A DNA stretch of 64,000 nucleotides from Aphis gossypii. Its lineage: Eukaryota; Arthropoda; Insecta; Hemiptera; Aphididae. A program made the translations under genes and the position numbers. Below are positions 12,104 through 23,200 of the stretch, one piece after another. The notes beneath the pieces were generated by a model. That model did no database searches and had not been told where the DNA came from. It worked only from the letters and a program-made list of their open reading frames with translations. Numbering within the stretch: the first letter of the stretch is position 1; every line of letters begins with the position of its first letter. Where the stretch lies: NCBI RefSeq assembly GCF_020184175.1, contig NC_065531.1, positions 82,988,604 to 83,052,603 on the forward strand. The letters run 5' to 3'.

Positions 12104-15100
12104 ATGCCAAAAATTATGAATTGTGATAATCCAGTGAGACGGTACTTCAAATATCACGCTGAAGGTGAAAATGCGAACAAATCTATATGCAAAATTCAAA
12201 ATTGCAATAAAATATTAGCAGTAAGTTTCAATAAAATAACATATATTTATAAATCCATTACCGGTACTAAGTCACTCAAAATCTACAAGTTGTATCTTAC
12301 AACATTTTACGAGGGGTTTTTTAACGATTATGGATCGATATTAAAAAATGAAAAAATACGTGATTTTTTATTTTTAACAGGCAATTTTTAACATACAATC
12401 GTAAAAATAAGTATTATTATTGTAATTTATTATAAGTAAATTATTATTAATAAAGAAAATGGAAGAAATTTGAAGTTTTACTGTAGGTATCTATATTGTA
12501 AAAAATAATGTAAAAAATGTCAAAAGTCGTAATTTAAATTTTGGTTTATCGCAGCCATTGGGTATCACTGTATTAATAAATATAACTTAAATATTATATA
12601 TTAGGTACTTATTTAATATAGGTATTAACAATACTAAATCAAAACCGTAAGTTTAAAAAATTAATATAAATGTATAGTTTATTTCCACAAACGTGCTTTT
12701 AAATTTCTATATAGGTATATTTAAAAATAATTTAATTTAATTTATAATAACATTTTTAGAAAAAAAGCTTTACCAGAATTCATTAAAAAATATAGTGGTT
12801 ACCATATTTTAAAATAAAGAAACGCGTCTTTTTTTGTTTTTTAAATATTCCGTATAATCGATCCATAATCGTTAAAAAAAAATCCGCATAAAGTTGACAT
12901 AATAGATGTACCCTGTAGCCTATATAATTTAAATTGTAGAATATAAGCACTAAATATATTAAAAAATTTAATATTTTACAATTTAAAATGTGGAAATAAT
13001 CAAATAAACTATTTACATTTATATTAATTTTTGAACATAACATTATAACCAAACAATGTTCAAAAAACTATTAATATATCTAACACTTTAAGGGTAATCA
13101 TTTGGGTAATTTGAAGCGTCACTTAAAGGTCTTTCACGCCATAGAATATCAGCAAATATTATTGGAGGAAGATGAAATTAGTACAGATACTACAAATACC
13201 GTTTCTATGTCATCGACTTCTTCAAATTCACCTGATTTATTTCCACCAACACAAAAGAGAGTAAGATACTAAGTTATCATCATTATTTTTAAATAATGAT
13301 GGTATACTTTTATATGTATTATATTGTATTTTGATTATACAAACATTTGTTGTCATATTTTGTAGATGCACAGTGCAGATAAAACAATTAACGTGTCAAT
13401 AAAACGCCGGGCAGTGATTGACGGCTGTATTGAAATGGTCACAATTAATGGTAGACCCTTAAAGATATTGGAGGACTCTGGTTTTAGAAAAATAGTAGAT
13501 CCCATTTTTCGATCTTTAGGATTTACTATGAACGCTGATGTTGTGCGCAATCATATTTGTAATCGGGCAAGTTTAGTCCGTAAAGCTATTACTGAACAAA
13601 TGAAAAAAAAATTTTTTTGTATAAAAATGGACACTGCAACTAGACTTGGTCGTACTATACTTGGCATAAATGTTCAGTTTATTTATGAAGGTAAGTGCTC
13701 ATAAGTTATTAATATAAAATAAAATAATATTAATTACTAGCTGAATAACCTGCTATATGTATAGTATATATCAGATACTCGTAATTTAGATGACAAATAT
13801 TATAATATTGTAATATTTATTTTCAAATACCTACTTATCAACTTTTTATTTAGCTCTTGTTCACTCTTTATTTTTAGGAAAAATTATTATTAGGAACCTG
13901 GCTACGACAGAAGTTTATCAAACTACATCTATCAACTTAAAATGTATACTTTTAAAAACATTGGAAAGGTACAACTTAAATCCTAAATTTATTTATTCTA
14001 TTACGACAGACAATGGAGCGAATATGTTGAAAACGGTTTCATTAATTCGTGAAATGAATAGAGATTTCGAGTATTTCGACAATAATGAAGAAATGTCTGA
14101 AAATGTGCACAATTTTGAAGATAATCAAGTTCACACAGATGAAGAAAACAGTTATGATGTTTCGGAATGTTCTGATGAAGACAATAATATGATAAACGAA
14201 CAAGAAAACGAAAATAACCAAGAAACATTGCCTTCAATCATCAACGATTTGGGTGCAGAAGTCCACACATTGGAGGTATTGAGGGGTATGCGATGTGCTG
14301 CTCACACCTTACAACTATCGATTCTAGATGTATTTAAAACAGAAAGTATAAAATCAACCATAAACAAATCACGGAGATTGGTGAAGACGTTGAGATTACC
14401 AAAAAATTTAGAAGCTCTCAAGAATATGGATTTAAAACGACCTGTAATCGATTGTGTAACTCGGTGGGGATCAACATATGACATGTTAGAAAGTCTATTA
14501 AGATGTCAAAATTTTTGTCAAGTTTTTGGTAGACATCAAACGAGATTAAACGTAGACAGTGATTTTTGGACATCTTTAAATGACCTCAAAAATGCCCTTG
14601 GACCAGCTAAAATAACTAGTTGTGTATTACAGGCTCAGCAATTATACCCAGGAGATTGTTTACTTTATTGGAAAAAATGCATTATTCACACAAGAAAAAT
14701 AAGTAGGTACAAAATCTAAGTAGTTGTTTTTTTATTTTATTTTATATATTTTTTAGATTCATTTATTTCAAATAGTATTGCTGAAGCTATGCAAAGACGA
14801 GAAACGACTTTATTCGACTGTGATAGTTTCAAGTTGGCTATTTTTTTGGATGGTCGTGTCAATGTTTTATTAGATGAAAATACACTAAGAGAAGCTAAAA
14901 ATCATTTGATACTATTGTCATCAGAATTACACAACATTGATCCTGTTATTAGAGAAGGGCAATCTGTTTCAAATAATAATATTGAAACAGATGAAGTAGA
15001 TGACTTAGAGCTTGAACTTCGTGCGGCGGCAGCTGACCGGAGTAGTGGTTTGGTTAGTAATCAAGACCAAGTTGTATTGGATATTCAAAGGGAAATTGTA

Positions 15101-15561
15101 AATTTTATGCAACTTCCTAGGGAAGATAAAAGTAAAAACATTATGGATATTTGGACAACACTTAAAAAAATGTACCCATTGATGTATGAATGCGCTTTGG
15201 TTGCTTTAGCATTACCAACTACACAGGTAACTACAACAATGGTCAATTATTTATATAATAAAAACTAAAAACTATGAATTACGACGAAATATCCTACACT
15301 ATTAAACTATTTTATAATCTTTGATTTAAGTAATACTCATACATTAGTTCCAAAAATATATAAATATTTGAAATGTTATATAATGTTCATTATAATATTA
15401 TTATAATACCTATCGCTAATTTTGTTGTTAAATAGGTCACAGTGGAACGTCTTTTTTCCAGTTTAAAATTCATATTGAATGATCAACGAAATAGGATGAA
15501 CCCCTCTTTACTGGAAGACATAATGGTTGTACGGTCAAACTATTTATTTGACAAAAGTTAA
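12104..15561 (+). CDS. hAT-family transposase with BED zinc finger, six exons, intact
   Basis: Exons 12104-12220, 13093-13260, 13366-13690, 13878-14702, 14757-15226 and 15436-15561 join in frame to 676 residues plus a TAA stop. Each intron has GT...AG ends and most donors read GTAAGT or close to it. Order of motifs: BED-type zinc finger with C29, C34, H49 and H54, split by intron 1; first catalytic Asp in MDTATR (D184); second in TTDNGANM (D248); a long acidic Asn/Glu insertion (about 265-320); CxxH in RCAAHT (C343, H346); RW in TRWGST (R399, W400); and ERLFSS (catalytic-type E639) opening the C-terminal hAT dimerisation region. hAT transposases cut and paste their element in the nucleus. The usual BED tryptophan after VW is Arg here (R12). 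Start chosen: first ATG, five codons before a second. The whole gene lies inside element ends with a perfect duplication. Confidence 0.9.
12270..12395 (+). repeat. left arm of an inverted repeat in transposase intron 1
   Basis: The core TTTTTTAACGATTATGGATC at about 12319 recurs in reverse orientation at about 12857-12878, and similarity extends about 100 bp with mismatches. The paired arm is at 12783-12910. The transcript of intron 1 could fold across about 400 nt. An inserted and decayed inverted-repeat element is one explanation. Confidence 0.6.
12783..12910 (-). repeat. right arm of the intron 1 inverted repeat
   Basis: This is the reverse-complement partner of 12270-12395. The overlapping minus-strand open frame here mirrors the peptide of the left arm and is not a gene. 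Confidence 0.6.
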
Positions 15562-16106
15562 TCTACCTACAGTATATATTTATAGTTTTTATTGATTATT
15601 ATTTATAATTTTTTATAGTATTTATTCATTATTATTTATTTATAGTTCAATTGATTATTATTATTTATTTATATTATTTATTGATTAATATTAATTTACA
15701 GTATATATTTATTATTATTGTTAATTAATGTATTATGTTACCTATTATATTATTACTCAATACTCATAATAACTTAATAACTATAATCTATATTATCATC
15801 ATATTATATCATCTTATATTGTCAAAAATAAATGATCGGCTATTGAGTTTATTTTGACTGAAACTTCTAGGTATATAGCTTTTTGATTCTTTCAAAGTCA
15901 CATGATGCTGTTAGGGTATATTTATAATCATTATATTAGTTATTATTAAAGATAGGACTAGATGCAATTTAAATTCTAGATTTTTAAATTAAATTACTTA
16001 TTATTTTAAATAATTTTAAATCCAAAATAGTCAAAATACTCAAAAGATAATTTTAATTCATAACGTTATTTTCAAAGTTCGAAAAACGGTTTAGTTATAA
16101 CGGTAT

Positions 16107-16290
16107 AGGTTATAACGTTTTTATAATAATTGTTCAAAGAACTTAATAGGTTATAACGTTTTTTTAATAATTGTTCAAAGAACTTAATAGGTTATGACGC
16201 TCCTCATGTCAATTCTTTAAAGAACTTTAAAGATTATAACGTTTTTGTATGAAAAAGTTCAGTAAACTTAATAGTTTATAATGTTATATT
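16107..16290 (+). repeat. right subterminal repeats of the hAT element (about 4 units)
   Basis: Units of about 41 bp start AGGTTATAACGTTTT and continue with TTGTTCAAAGAACTTAAT. The first two (16107 and 16148) are nearly identical; the third and fourth are degraded, and part of a fifth follows. In reverse orientation they resemble the two units at 10820-10901. Confidence 0.7.
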
Positions 16291-16404
16291 ATATGAAGTA
16301 CCAATAAACTGAAATAAATAATTAGTTTCGTTCCATTATACTTTGGTTTATGAATAACAATAATGTTCTTTAACCGTTTTTTTGCGTTCCGTTCGGAAAC
16401 CCTG

Positions 16405-16412
16405 GTCAGTAG
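16405..16412. repeat. 8-bp target site duplication (right) of the hAT element
   Basis: GTCAGTAG is identical to 10561-10568. Confidence 0.93.
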
Positions 16413-16679
16413 TGCAGTATACCATGCGAAATACGGAAAAAATTTCGTTCATTCCAGAAGTCATTATATTTTATGGTGTGATGTGCATAGGCAAAACCAG
16501 ATTAGGTTAGGGGATTTCAGCACCCTCAAATAACTTGATTAATTATGTATCTATACAGTAACAGTGCACTGATTTATATTATCAGGCTAATTGCGAACTA
16601 TACGTATATCATAAGAATAATTAAATTTTCGAACTTGTCACTGTTAAATAACAAAAAATATTTAAAACTGATGATATAA
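16413..16679. other. spacer between hAT and the Helitron-like element
   Basis: AT-rich sequence with nothing coding or repetitive that I can support. Confidence 0.4.
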
Positions 16680-17100
16680 TCTTATATAATAAAGCGTGAA
16701 CAATAGTTCGTTTCACTATGAAAAGAGTGCGCCTCGGTCGCCGTTTTTTCTTCCATGGCCCGCCGCCGTCGTTATCGCGAAAACGGGCGGTTCTCCAACG
16801 CCGCCGTCTCGATAACGCGTTTTTCTTAGGTTAGGTTCGATTATTACGCGGGTTTTCGACGATTTTATTATTTTTTCGATTTTTTTTTTTTATTTTTTTT
16901 TTTTATCGGCTGTTTGTTATATTAAAATATGTTGTTGTATTTTCAAGTGTACGTTGCTTTGGGAAACGTTATATTAAATAGACAATTAATATTAATATAA
17001 GCTTTATTACACACGAACTATATGGAATTATTATACAGGTATATATGATGGCATACTCTTCATTTACATATAACATTGATATGTCTCATAATATAAAAGC
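16680..17100 (+). repeat. Helitron-like head, copy 1
   Basis: Shared with 42356-42757: start TTATATAATAAAGCGTGAA, GTGCGCCTCGGTCGCCGTTT, CCATGGCCCGCCGCCGTCGT, a T-rich tract, ATCGGCTGTTTGTTATATTA, and TAAGCTTTATTACACACGAA to about GATATGTCTC. The CpG-rich first part contrasts with the T-rich middle. Confidence 0.85.
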
Positions 17101-17224
17101 CCCTGAAAGAGTTGAGTACAGGTATAGTTAGGTAAGTCAAAGTTGTAATTGCAAATATTCTTAATCATACCTAAGAGTTTCTGTAGGAAATGTTTATGAC
17201 ACTTTTGTTATAGTATTTTATACG

Positions 17225-17790
17225 TATTTAACGCGTTTTCGATTTTCGCTCGATTATTATGCGGTTTTTCGAAAAATGTTCGCTTTTTTTACGATTTTCA
17301 TACTTTTCCGAACGTTTTCCGTTCCGTTCCGTGCGTTTTGGGGTCTTCCGAGTACGACGACGTTTTCCTTCGATTTTTTGTTTTTATTCGACTGTTTTTT
17401 CCGATCTGTCTGATAATTTGTATATTATAATACAAAATGATGTTGTTTTATATTCAACCGTTGGTTGTTTTTTTTTGCTGTGTGTTTCTAGACGACATTT
17501 CACCAAACAATACAATGTTCGTGTAGGTACATGATTATAATATGTTATAAAAATACCTATAGATATGAGTATTTCAACTGTACGTTGCTTTGAGAAACGT
17601 TAACGGTTTATTTTGTAGATTTATTATTAAATACGTTAAATAGATGTATGATTAAGGTATTTAAGTAGGTAGTGTTACAGATATACATTAAATAGATAAT
17701 TAATAAGAATAATTAAGCTTTATTACACATTTACACACGAATTATACGAATTAAAACTGAGCTGAACGAAAAATTCGTCGCAACACAGAA
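17225..17790 (+). repeat. diverged internal duplicate of the Helitron-like head
   Basis: Several blocks repeat the head in the same order: ACGCGTTTTCGATT, CGATTATTATGCGG, GTACGTTGCTTTGAGAAACG and AGCTTTATTACACA. The spacing is changed and substitutions are many, so this looks like an old partial duplication inside the element. Confidence 0.6.
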
Positions 17791-18096
17791 ACGGTTTAAG
17801 TGCTCGAGATTCGGCATCAGTATCCAGCTTAAACTGTAGTCGATAGGATAAGGCGTAAGTTCCCCGTGGTAGGTAATAGGAGGTAGAGCGGGTTCGATTC
17901 CCTCTCTGGCTGTGCCTTTGGCGCATTTTTACGGCGACGCTCTAATAAAAAAGACGTTCTCTTCCGCCCGTATCCAACAATTTTTTGCATTTTTTTTCGA
18001 GTTAGTTTTTGATTTTTTAATTTGAATTTTGAAAATTAAAGCTATTGCTTTCTCTTATACGATAAATACATACGTCTACGATTTTTTTCAATACCA

Positions 18097-19186
18097 TATT
18101 ATTACGATTATTATAAGTATATATACATATAAAGTGTAGACGTGTAGTACGCTACAACGCGTTTAAGGAGTACGTAATTTTGAATTGATATGTTTTATAA
18201 ATTAAAAATATTTATCTTTTACTTAATACTTAAAAAAATAATATATGTTTTATAGTTTCTTACACTTACATATCAAAAACAATATCTGAACTTTGACATT
18301 AGGAGGTATGAAAATTATGGATTTAACTTTCGGACATTGATTTACATCATATTATGATGACTGATAGCTAGACATTCAATTACCATTTTCACTAAATACA
18401 TTTTATAATATAAAAAAAAAGAACCAGGCATGCGACGGGACACGGTATGAGATTGTTCATATACATATATTATATATATTGGTATCATAACCTACTATTC
18501 ACACATTGTCCGCGATCCGACGCAGTAGGATTGCCTACGTGGTGGGTGGGTTTAATGGCGTTTAATTCGATTTTTCCCAATGATAACTGACAACTCGACT
18601 CGAATGCTCAAAATATGTTATTCGACTTTATACTTTTTATCCTACAATACAACATTAGACTTTCGACGTCGGAAGCGCAGGCGGATTGCATTGTCAGACA
18701 TAGATTTAGGTACGTGATGACGTGATGATTGATAGTTAGACACTCGACTATCATTTTCGCTAAATACATTTTTTTATATACAAAAAGAACAGGGCATGCA
18801 ATGGGAAACGGTATTACACCAGTTTAGGACTGATAACTAGACACTCAATTACCATTTTTCGTATTTATTTACTCCACTTCAGTACTTTTCTTACTTTTTT
18901 AGTGTATGATTTCTTTCTAGACACCCGATTACAATTTTCCATCAAATTCCTGATAACACGATGTTTACACAACCCCCTCGAAGGCGGCTTCCACCAGCCC
19001 AGAAATCGAGGCACACCGACCCCCTCGAAGGTTAAGTTAGGACCCCCTCGGCTTCTTCCAAACCACCGGAGGTTAGATTAACTAAAATTGTGACTACTAT
19101 ACTTTTTACGATATTTTCTTTACAGTCCCGACTCCGACCTAGGGTATTCACTTAGACCGAATTTCACAGCAGAGCGAGGTACACCG
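18097..19186 (+). repeat. direct tandem repeat, copy A (about 1.09 kb)
   Basis: This copy starts near ATTATTATAAGTATATATA and ends CAGCAGAGCGAGGTACA. Long blocks match copy B with few changes, such as GAACCAGGCATGCGACGGGA, CGCGATCCGACGCAGTAGGA and GACCCCCTCGAAGG. Inside each copy the TAGCTAGACATTCAATTACC block is itself reiterated two or three times. Confidence 0.88.
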
Positions 19187-20245
19187 GCCGCTATTATTAT
19201 AAGTATATATATATACATATTATTAAGTGTATTACTATAACGCGTTAAGGGAGTACATTTTGAATTGTTATGTTTTCAATTTTTATGACATCTGATATGT
19301 TTTATAGTTTCTTTTATATCAAAAATAACATCTGAACTTTGACATTAGGAAGTATGACAATTATGGATTTAACTTTCGGACATCGATTTACATCATATTA
19401 TGATGACTGATAGCTAGACATTCAATTACCATTTTCACTAAATACATTTTATAATATAAAAAAAAAGAACCAGGCATGCGACGGGACACGGTATGAGATT
19501 GTTCATATACATATATATTATATATATTGGTATCATAACCTACTATTCACACATTGTCCGCGATCCGACGCAGTAGGATTGCCTACGTGGTGGGTGGGTT
19601 TAATGGCGTTTAATTCGATTTTTCCCAATGATAACTGACAACTCGACTCGAATGCTCAAAATATGTTATTCGACTTTATACTTTTTATCCTATAATACAA
19701 CATTAGACTTTCGACGTCGGAGGCGCAGGTGGATTGTATTGTCAGATATAGATTTAGGATACAGATTTAGTTACGTGATGTGATGATTAATAATAGCTAG
19801 ACACTCAACTACCATTTTCGCTAAATACATTTTTTTATATACAAAAAGACAGGGCATGCAATGGGAAACAGTATTACGCCAGTTTAGGACTGATAGCTAG
19901 ACACTTAATTCTTTTCTAGACACCCGATTACAATTTTCCATCGAATTCCTGATAACACGATTTTCACCCGACCCCCTCGAAGGCGCCAAAGGCGGCTTCC
20001 ACCAGCCCAGAAATCGAGGCACACCGACCCCCCTTGAAGGTTAGGTTAGGACCCCATCGGCTCCTCCCAAACCACCGGAGGTTAGGTTAACTAAAATTGT
20101 GACTACTAGACTTTTTACGATATTTTCTTTACAGTCCCGTCTCCGACCTAGGGTACTCACTTAGAGCGAATATCACTTAGACCGAATATCATTTAGATCG
20201 AATTTCACTTAGACCGAATTTCACAGCAGAGCGAGGCACATCTAG
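19187..20245 (+). repeat. direct tandem repeat, copy B (about 1.06 kb)
   Basis: This is the second copy of 18097-19186, ending CAGCAGAGCGAGGCACATCTAG. It lacks a stretch around the AATTACC/CTTTTCTAGACACC block that copy A has, and has gained extra short units near its end. Confidence 0.88.
20152..20223 (+). repeat. short tandem repeat, about 16-17 bp x 4
   Basis: Four successive units of the form TCACTTAGACCGAAT(A/T) occur here. The matching place in copy A (about 19149-19166) has a single unit, so the array expanded after the 1-kb duplication. Confidence 0.8.
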
Positions 20246-23200
20246 TATATGTATATAAAGTAATATGGTAAAACATTCAATGTATAGTAAAGAAAAAACA
20301 AATGACATAATATAATTAATACAACCTCCTATGCATTGCAATTGGCCAATATTATCAATATTACCTCTTCTATATTAATATCAAATTTCTTGCATTAATT
20401 TTATTTTCTTGTGATTTTTTTTCATTGAAAGTTAGGAATATCTTTTGACATTTACCACGCAAGTGACAAAACACAGTTAACTACTGTGTTTCGATAAAGG
20501 TATACAACGTCAACTCTATATCTGTATCATAATCTTGTTTTCAATATAGACAATGTAGTAATTAATATTTAGTAATGATCAGCGACATTATTGTCGGCAT
20601 CGAAGTCACCAGGCAACGCATTTCAATCATCCAAACGCTAATTGTAATAGTAAATATAAAAGGTACTACCTACTCAAACACTTTTTTTCTTGTTATAAAA
20701 CATTCTTTTCGCCGAAATTACCACTGTCCTTGTTATCAAAATCACATTAGTAGATTATCCAATTATAGACTTATAAATTATAGTACAGTTAGTACAAGAC
20801 TAGTAAATTAATAAATTGGCAAACAGAGATAATATTTAATAAACAATTTAATAGGTATAGAGATGCGCAGTTACTTATTACTAATAATATTGTATTCAAA
20901 TAATCGATTATTATTATTATTATTAAAAACATGGCGAATAAGAAAATAAAGTTCAAGGTATCATAAATTGTATATAATTTTAGCTCCACAAAAATTGAAG
21001 GTTTATACTTGCTTCCATAACGTAATGTACTGACGGCGTATTTTTTTTCTCAATTCTTTATTATTTTACTTGTGTTTTCTTCAGTTATTATACCTACACT
21101 ACCTTTACGTCCGGAAGTCGTGAAAAAACGATACTCTGAATTGCAGAAACGGTTATCTATATGATGTACGCGGCAGTGTTACGACAGTTAATATTGATCT
21201 CGCTGGACTCTGCAGGAGTCTGGAACAAACTCGACGATCTAACAGGATACGAGCAAAAATGCAATGATGCGTATTAATATAGGTGCATCCGCCCGGAGGT
21301 AATAAGTCAGTTTTCATTTCGTTTTTTTCCCCACGCACTACCACCTAATCCCGAAGGGAGGATTTACTGTCGGAAGACAATGTGTGCATAATCTCACATA
21401 TATGTACATTTATGTATGTATACCGATATTATAAACATAATATATTATAAAAAATAATTGTGATTTTATGATAGGCGGCGGGTGGAGGCGACAGAAAACG
21501 ATCAACTTCGCGTCTGCATCTCTGCAGTGCAGTGTGTACACGTTACGTAGATATTTATAGTATAATAATAATATAATATGTATTATACGCGCACGTTATA
21601 TTATTATTGCGCGCGTCATGACACGTCCCATCGGGCGCATTAGCCGGACATAAATTACGTTACTGGCCGCGTTCATTGGAAACGATAATTACCCGTTCTG
21701 CCCCGCACCGTGTATATATACACGTAGGATATTTAATTTTATTATTAAAATTACGTCGGTTTATTAAGACTTAAAGGACGACGGGGCCCCCTGTATAATA
21801 TGTATATTATTATTATATACCCATGTAATATACGTGTGTGCACGCGTATATATATTATATATATAGGACCGGACCGATATTATGTTATAATGACCGGTTC
21901 TCCGGTATAGACCACGCCGCCTTACGCTTTACACGGATATGCATATAATATATATATATGGGTACAAGTATATGGCTGAGTATTACACGCGTATTATATA
22001 GGAATACATATTTATGTGTGTGTGTGTGGTGTGTCTTAGACGAGTACAAAAGTTATTATAAGATACACGCATTGCCATATTGCTGCAGAGACTTAAACGA
22101 CGTCACGACGACGATATCATTTCGTCTGGAAACACACGTAAAAGCCAAATGTTTGTAATGCGGTCGGACTGCGAAAAAATTATAATAATCACATACATCG
22201 TTGCAAAGTTTAGCTAAATAATATTGCCTATAAAGTTGTCGGTGGCGATGGCGTATGTTTATATATGCATTATACATGATATATTTATTTATATATTCTA
22301 ATAACCAGCTGTAATAATAATATTGTACAATAAAACATCGCCTCTCGTGTAATGAACATTGGAAATTAAAAAATCTCTCACTGTAGAGTTTTGTATATTG
22401 TAATGTTTGAATTAGGTTTTTAAAGAATTGAGAGTATGTACAGAGCTAAAGATATGGGTCGCATAGTGTTTTTTTGTGTATTAATTACCGTTGTTATAAT
22501 TTGCAAAATAATGCTTTACTAATAATGTATGAACTAAAAACGAATATCGTTGTAACTACGATAATCAGGTAACATTACTTTTTTTATGGTTTTAAATAAA
22601 ACACAGCGTGGCTTACGATTTAATTATACAAATCCGAAAAGTAATGTAAGTCGAAAACGGCTTCCTGCAAGTGTGGCATATTACTATTATTATAGATACG
22701 CGAAATGCGTAGTTACCTATGATCTGCTTATGTCCGGTTGTTCGAGGTCGACAAATCGCTTGGCACCGAGTGCACATAATACCTAGATTAGAATAAAATG
22801 TAATAATCGCAACATAATATGGTGAAACATTATAGACGTTTTGATGGGACTGCAGTCCCCACCTTGAATAGGTACACCATACTACACACGATAGTACCGC
22901 CTGTACACCGCAATCGCTGCAGATTTACTAACGCGATAAAAAAAAAAAAAAATCGCTAAATATTATATTGTAATATCGTCGTTGCCGTTGTATTTCAAAT
23001 ATTTGCGTGGCAGAGTGAAAAAATAAAAATATAAAACCAAGTTTTATACACACGCGGCGGCGAAGACGATCTGTGATGCGTAGCGCGTAATGAGCTATTA
23101 GAAGTCCATTAGGGTGCGCGATCGACGCTTCTCCACCAACGCAAAATCGTTTTCGCCTTCGTATTTTTTTTACAAGTTTTTCTACCTCGCAACGAAGATT

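Larger units (their letters stand above)
10569..16404 (+). mobile_element. complete, apparently autonomous hAT transposon
   Basis: The element is 5836 bp long. It starts CAAGGTGACC and ends GGAAACCCTG, so the right end reads CAGGGTTTCC on the opposite strand. The terminal inverted repeats are short and imperfect, as usual for hAT elements. It is flanked by the perfect 8-bp duplication GTCAGTAG and encloses a six-exon transposase gene on the plus strand whose reading frame is open throughout. Repeated motifs of about 41 bp lie inside each end in opposite orientation and are candidate transposase-binding sites. The long left arm carries a further dispersed repeat (11184-11510), and intron 1 carries an inverted repeat. 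The clean duplication and uninterrupted frame suggest recent insertion and a possibly active element; activity itself cannot be read from sequence. Confidence 0.92.
16680..20245 (+). mobile_element. candidate non-autonomous Helitron with internal tandem duplication
   Basis: The left end reads A|TCTTATATAATAAAGCGTG and the right end reads GCGAGGCACATCTAG|T. This fits the Helitron pattern of a 5' TC, a 3' CTAG and insertion between A and T with no target duplication. The first 420 bp recur at 42356-42757, which shows the left end is a mobile family. No Rep or helicase frame is present, so the element would depend on another copy. I do not see a strong hairpin just before CTAG, which weakens the call. 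A composite of two different repeats is possible. Confidence 0.5.

Noticed and set aside
12783..13052. Minus-strand 89-codon frame in transposase intron 1
   Set aside because: It lies within the inverted repeat and mirrors the peptide of the opposite arm; no family signature.
17820..17935. Possible tRNA gene around GGTTCGATTCC
   Set aside because: A T-arm-like segment exists, but no complementary acceptor stem, no anticodon arm and no proper A-box at the right distance can be drawn.
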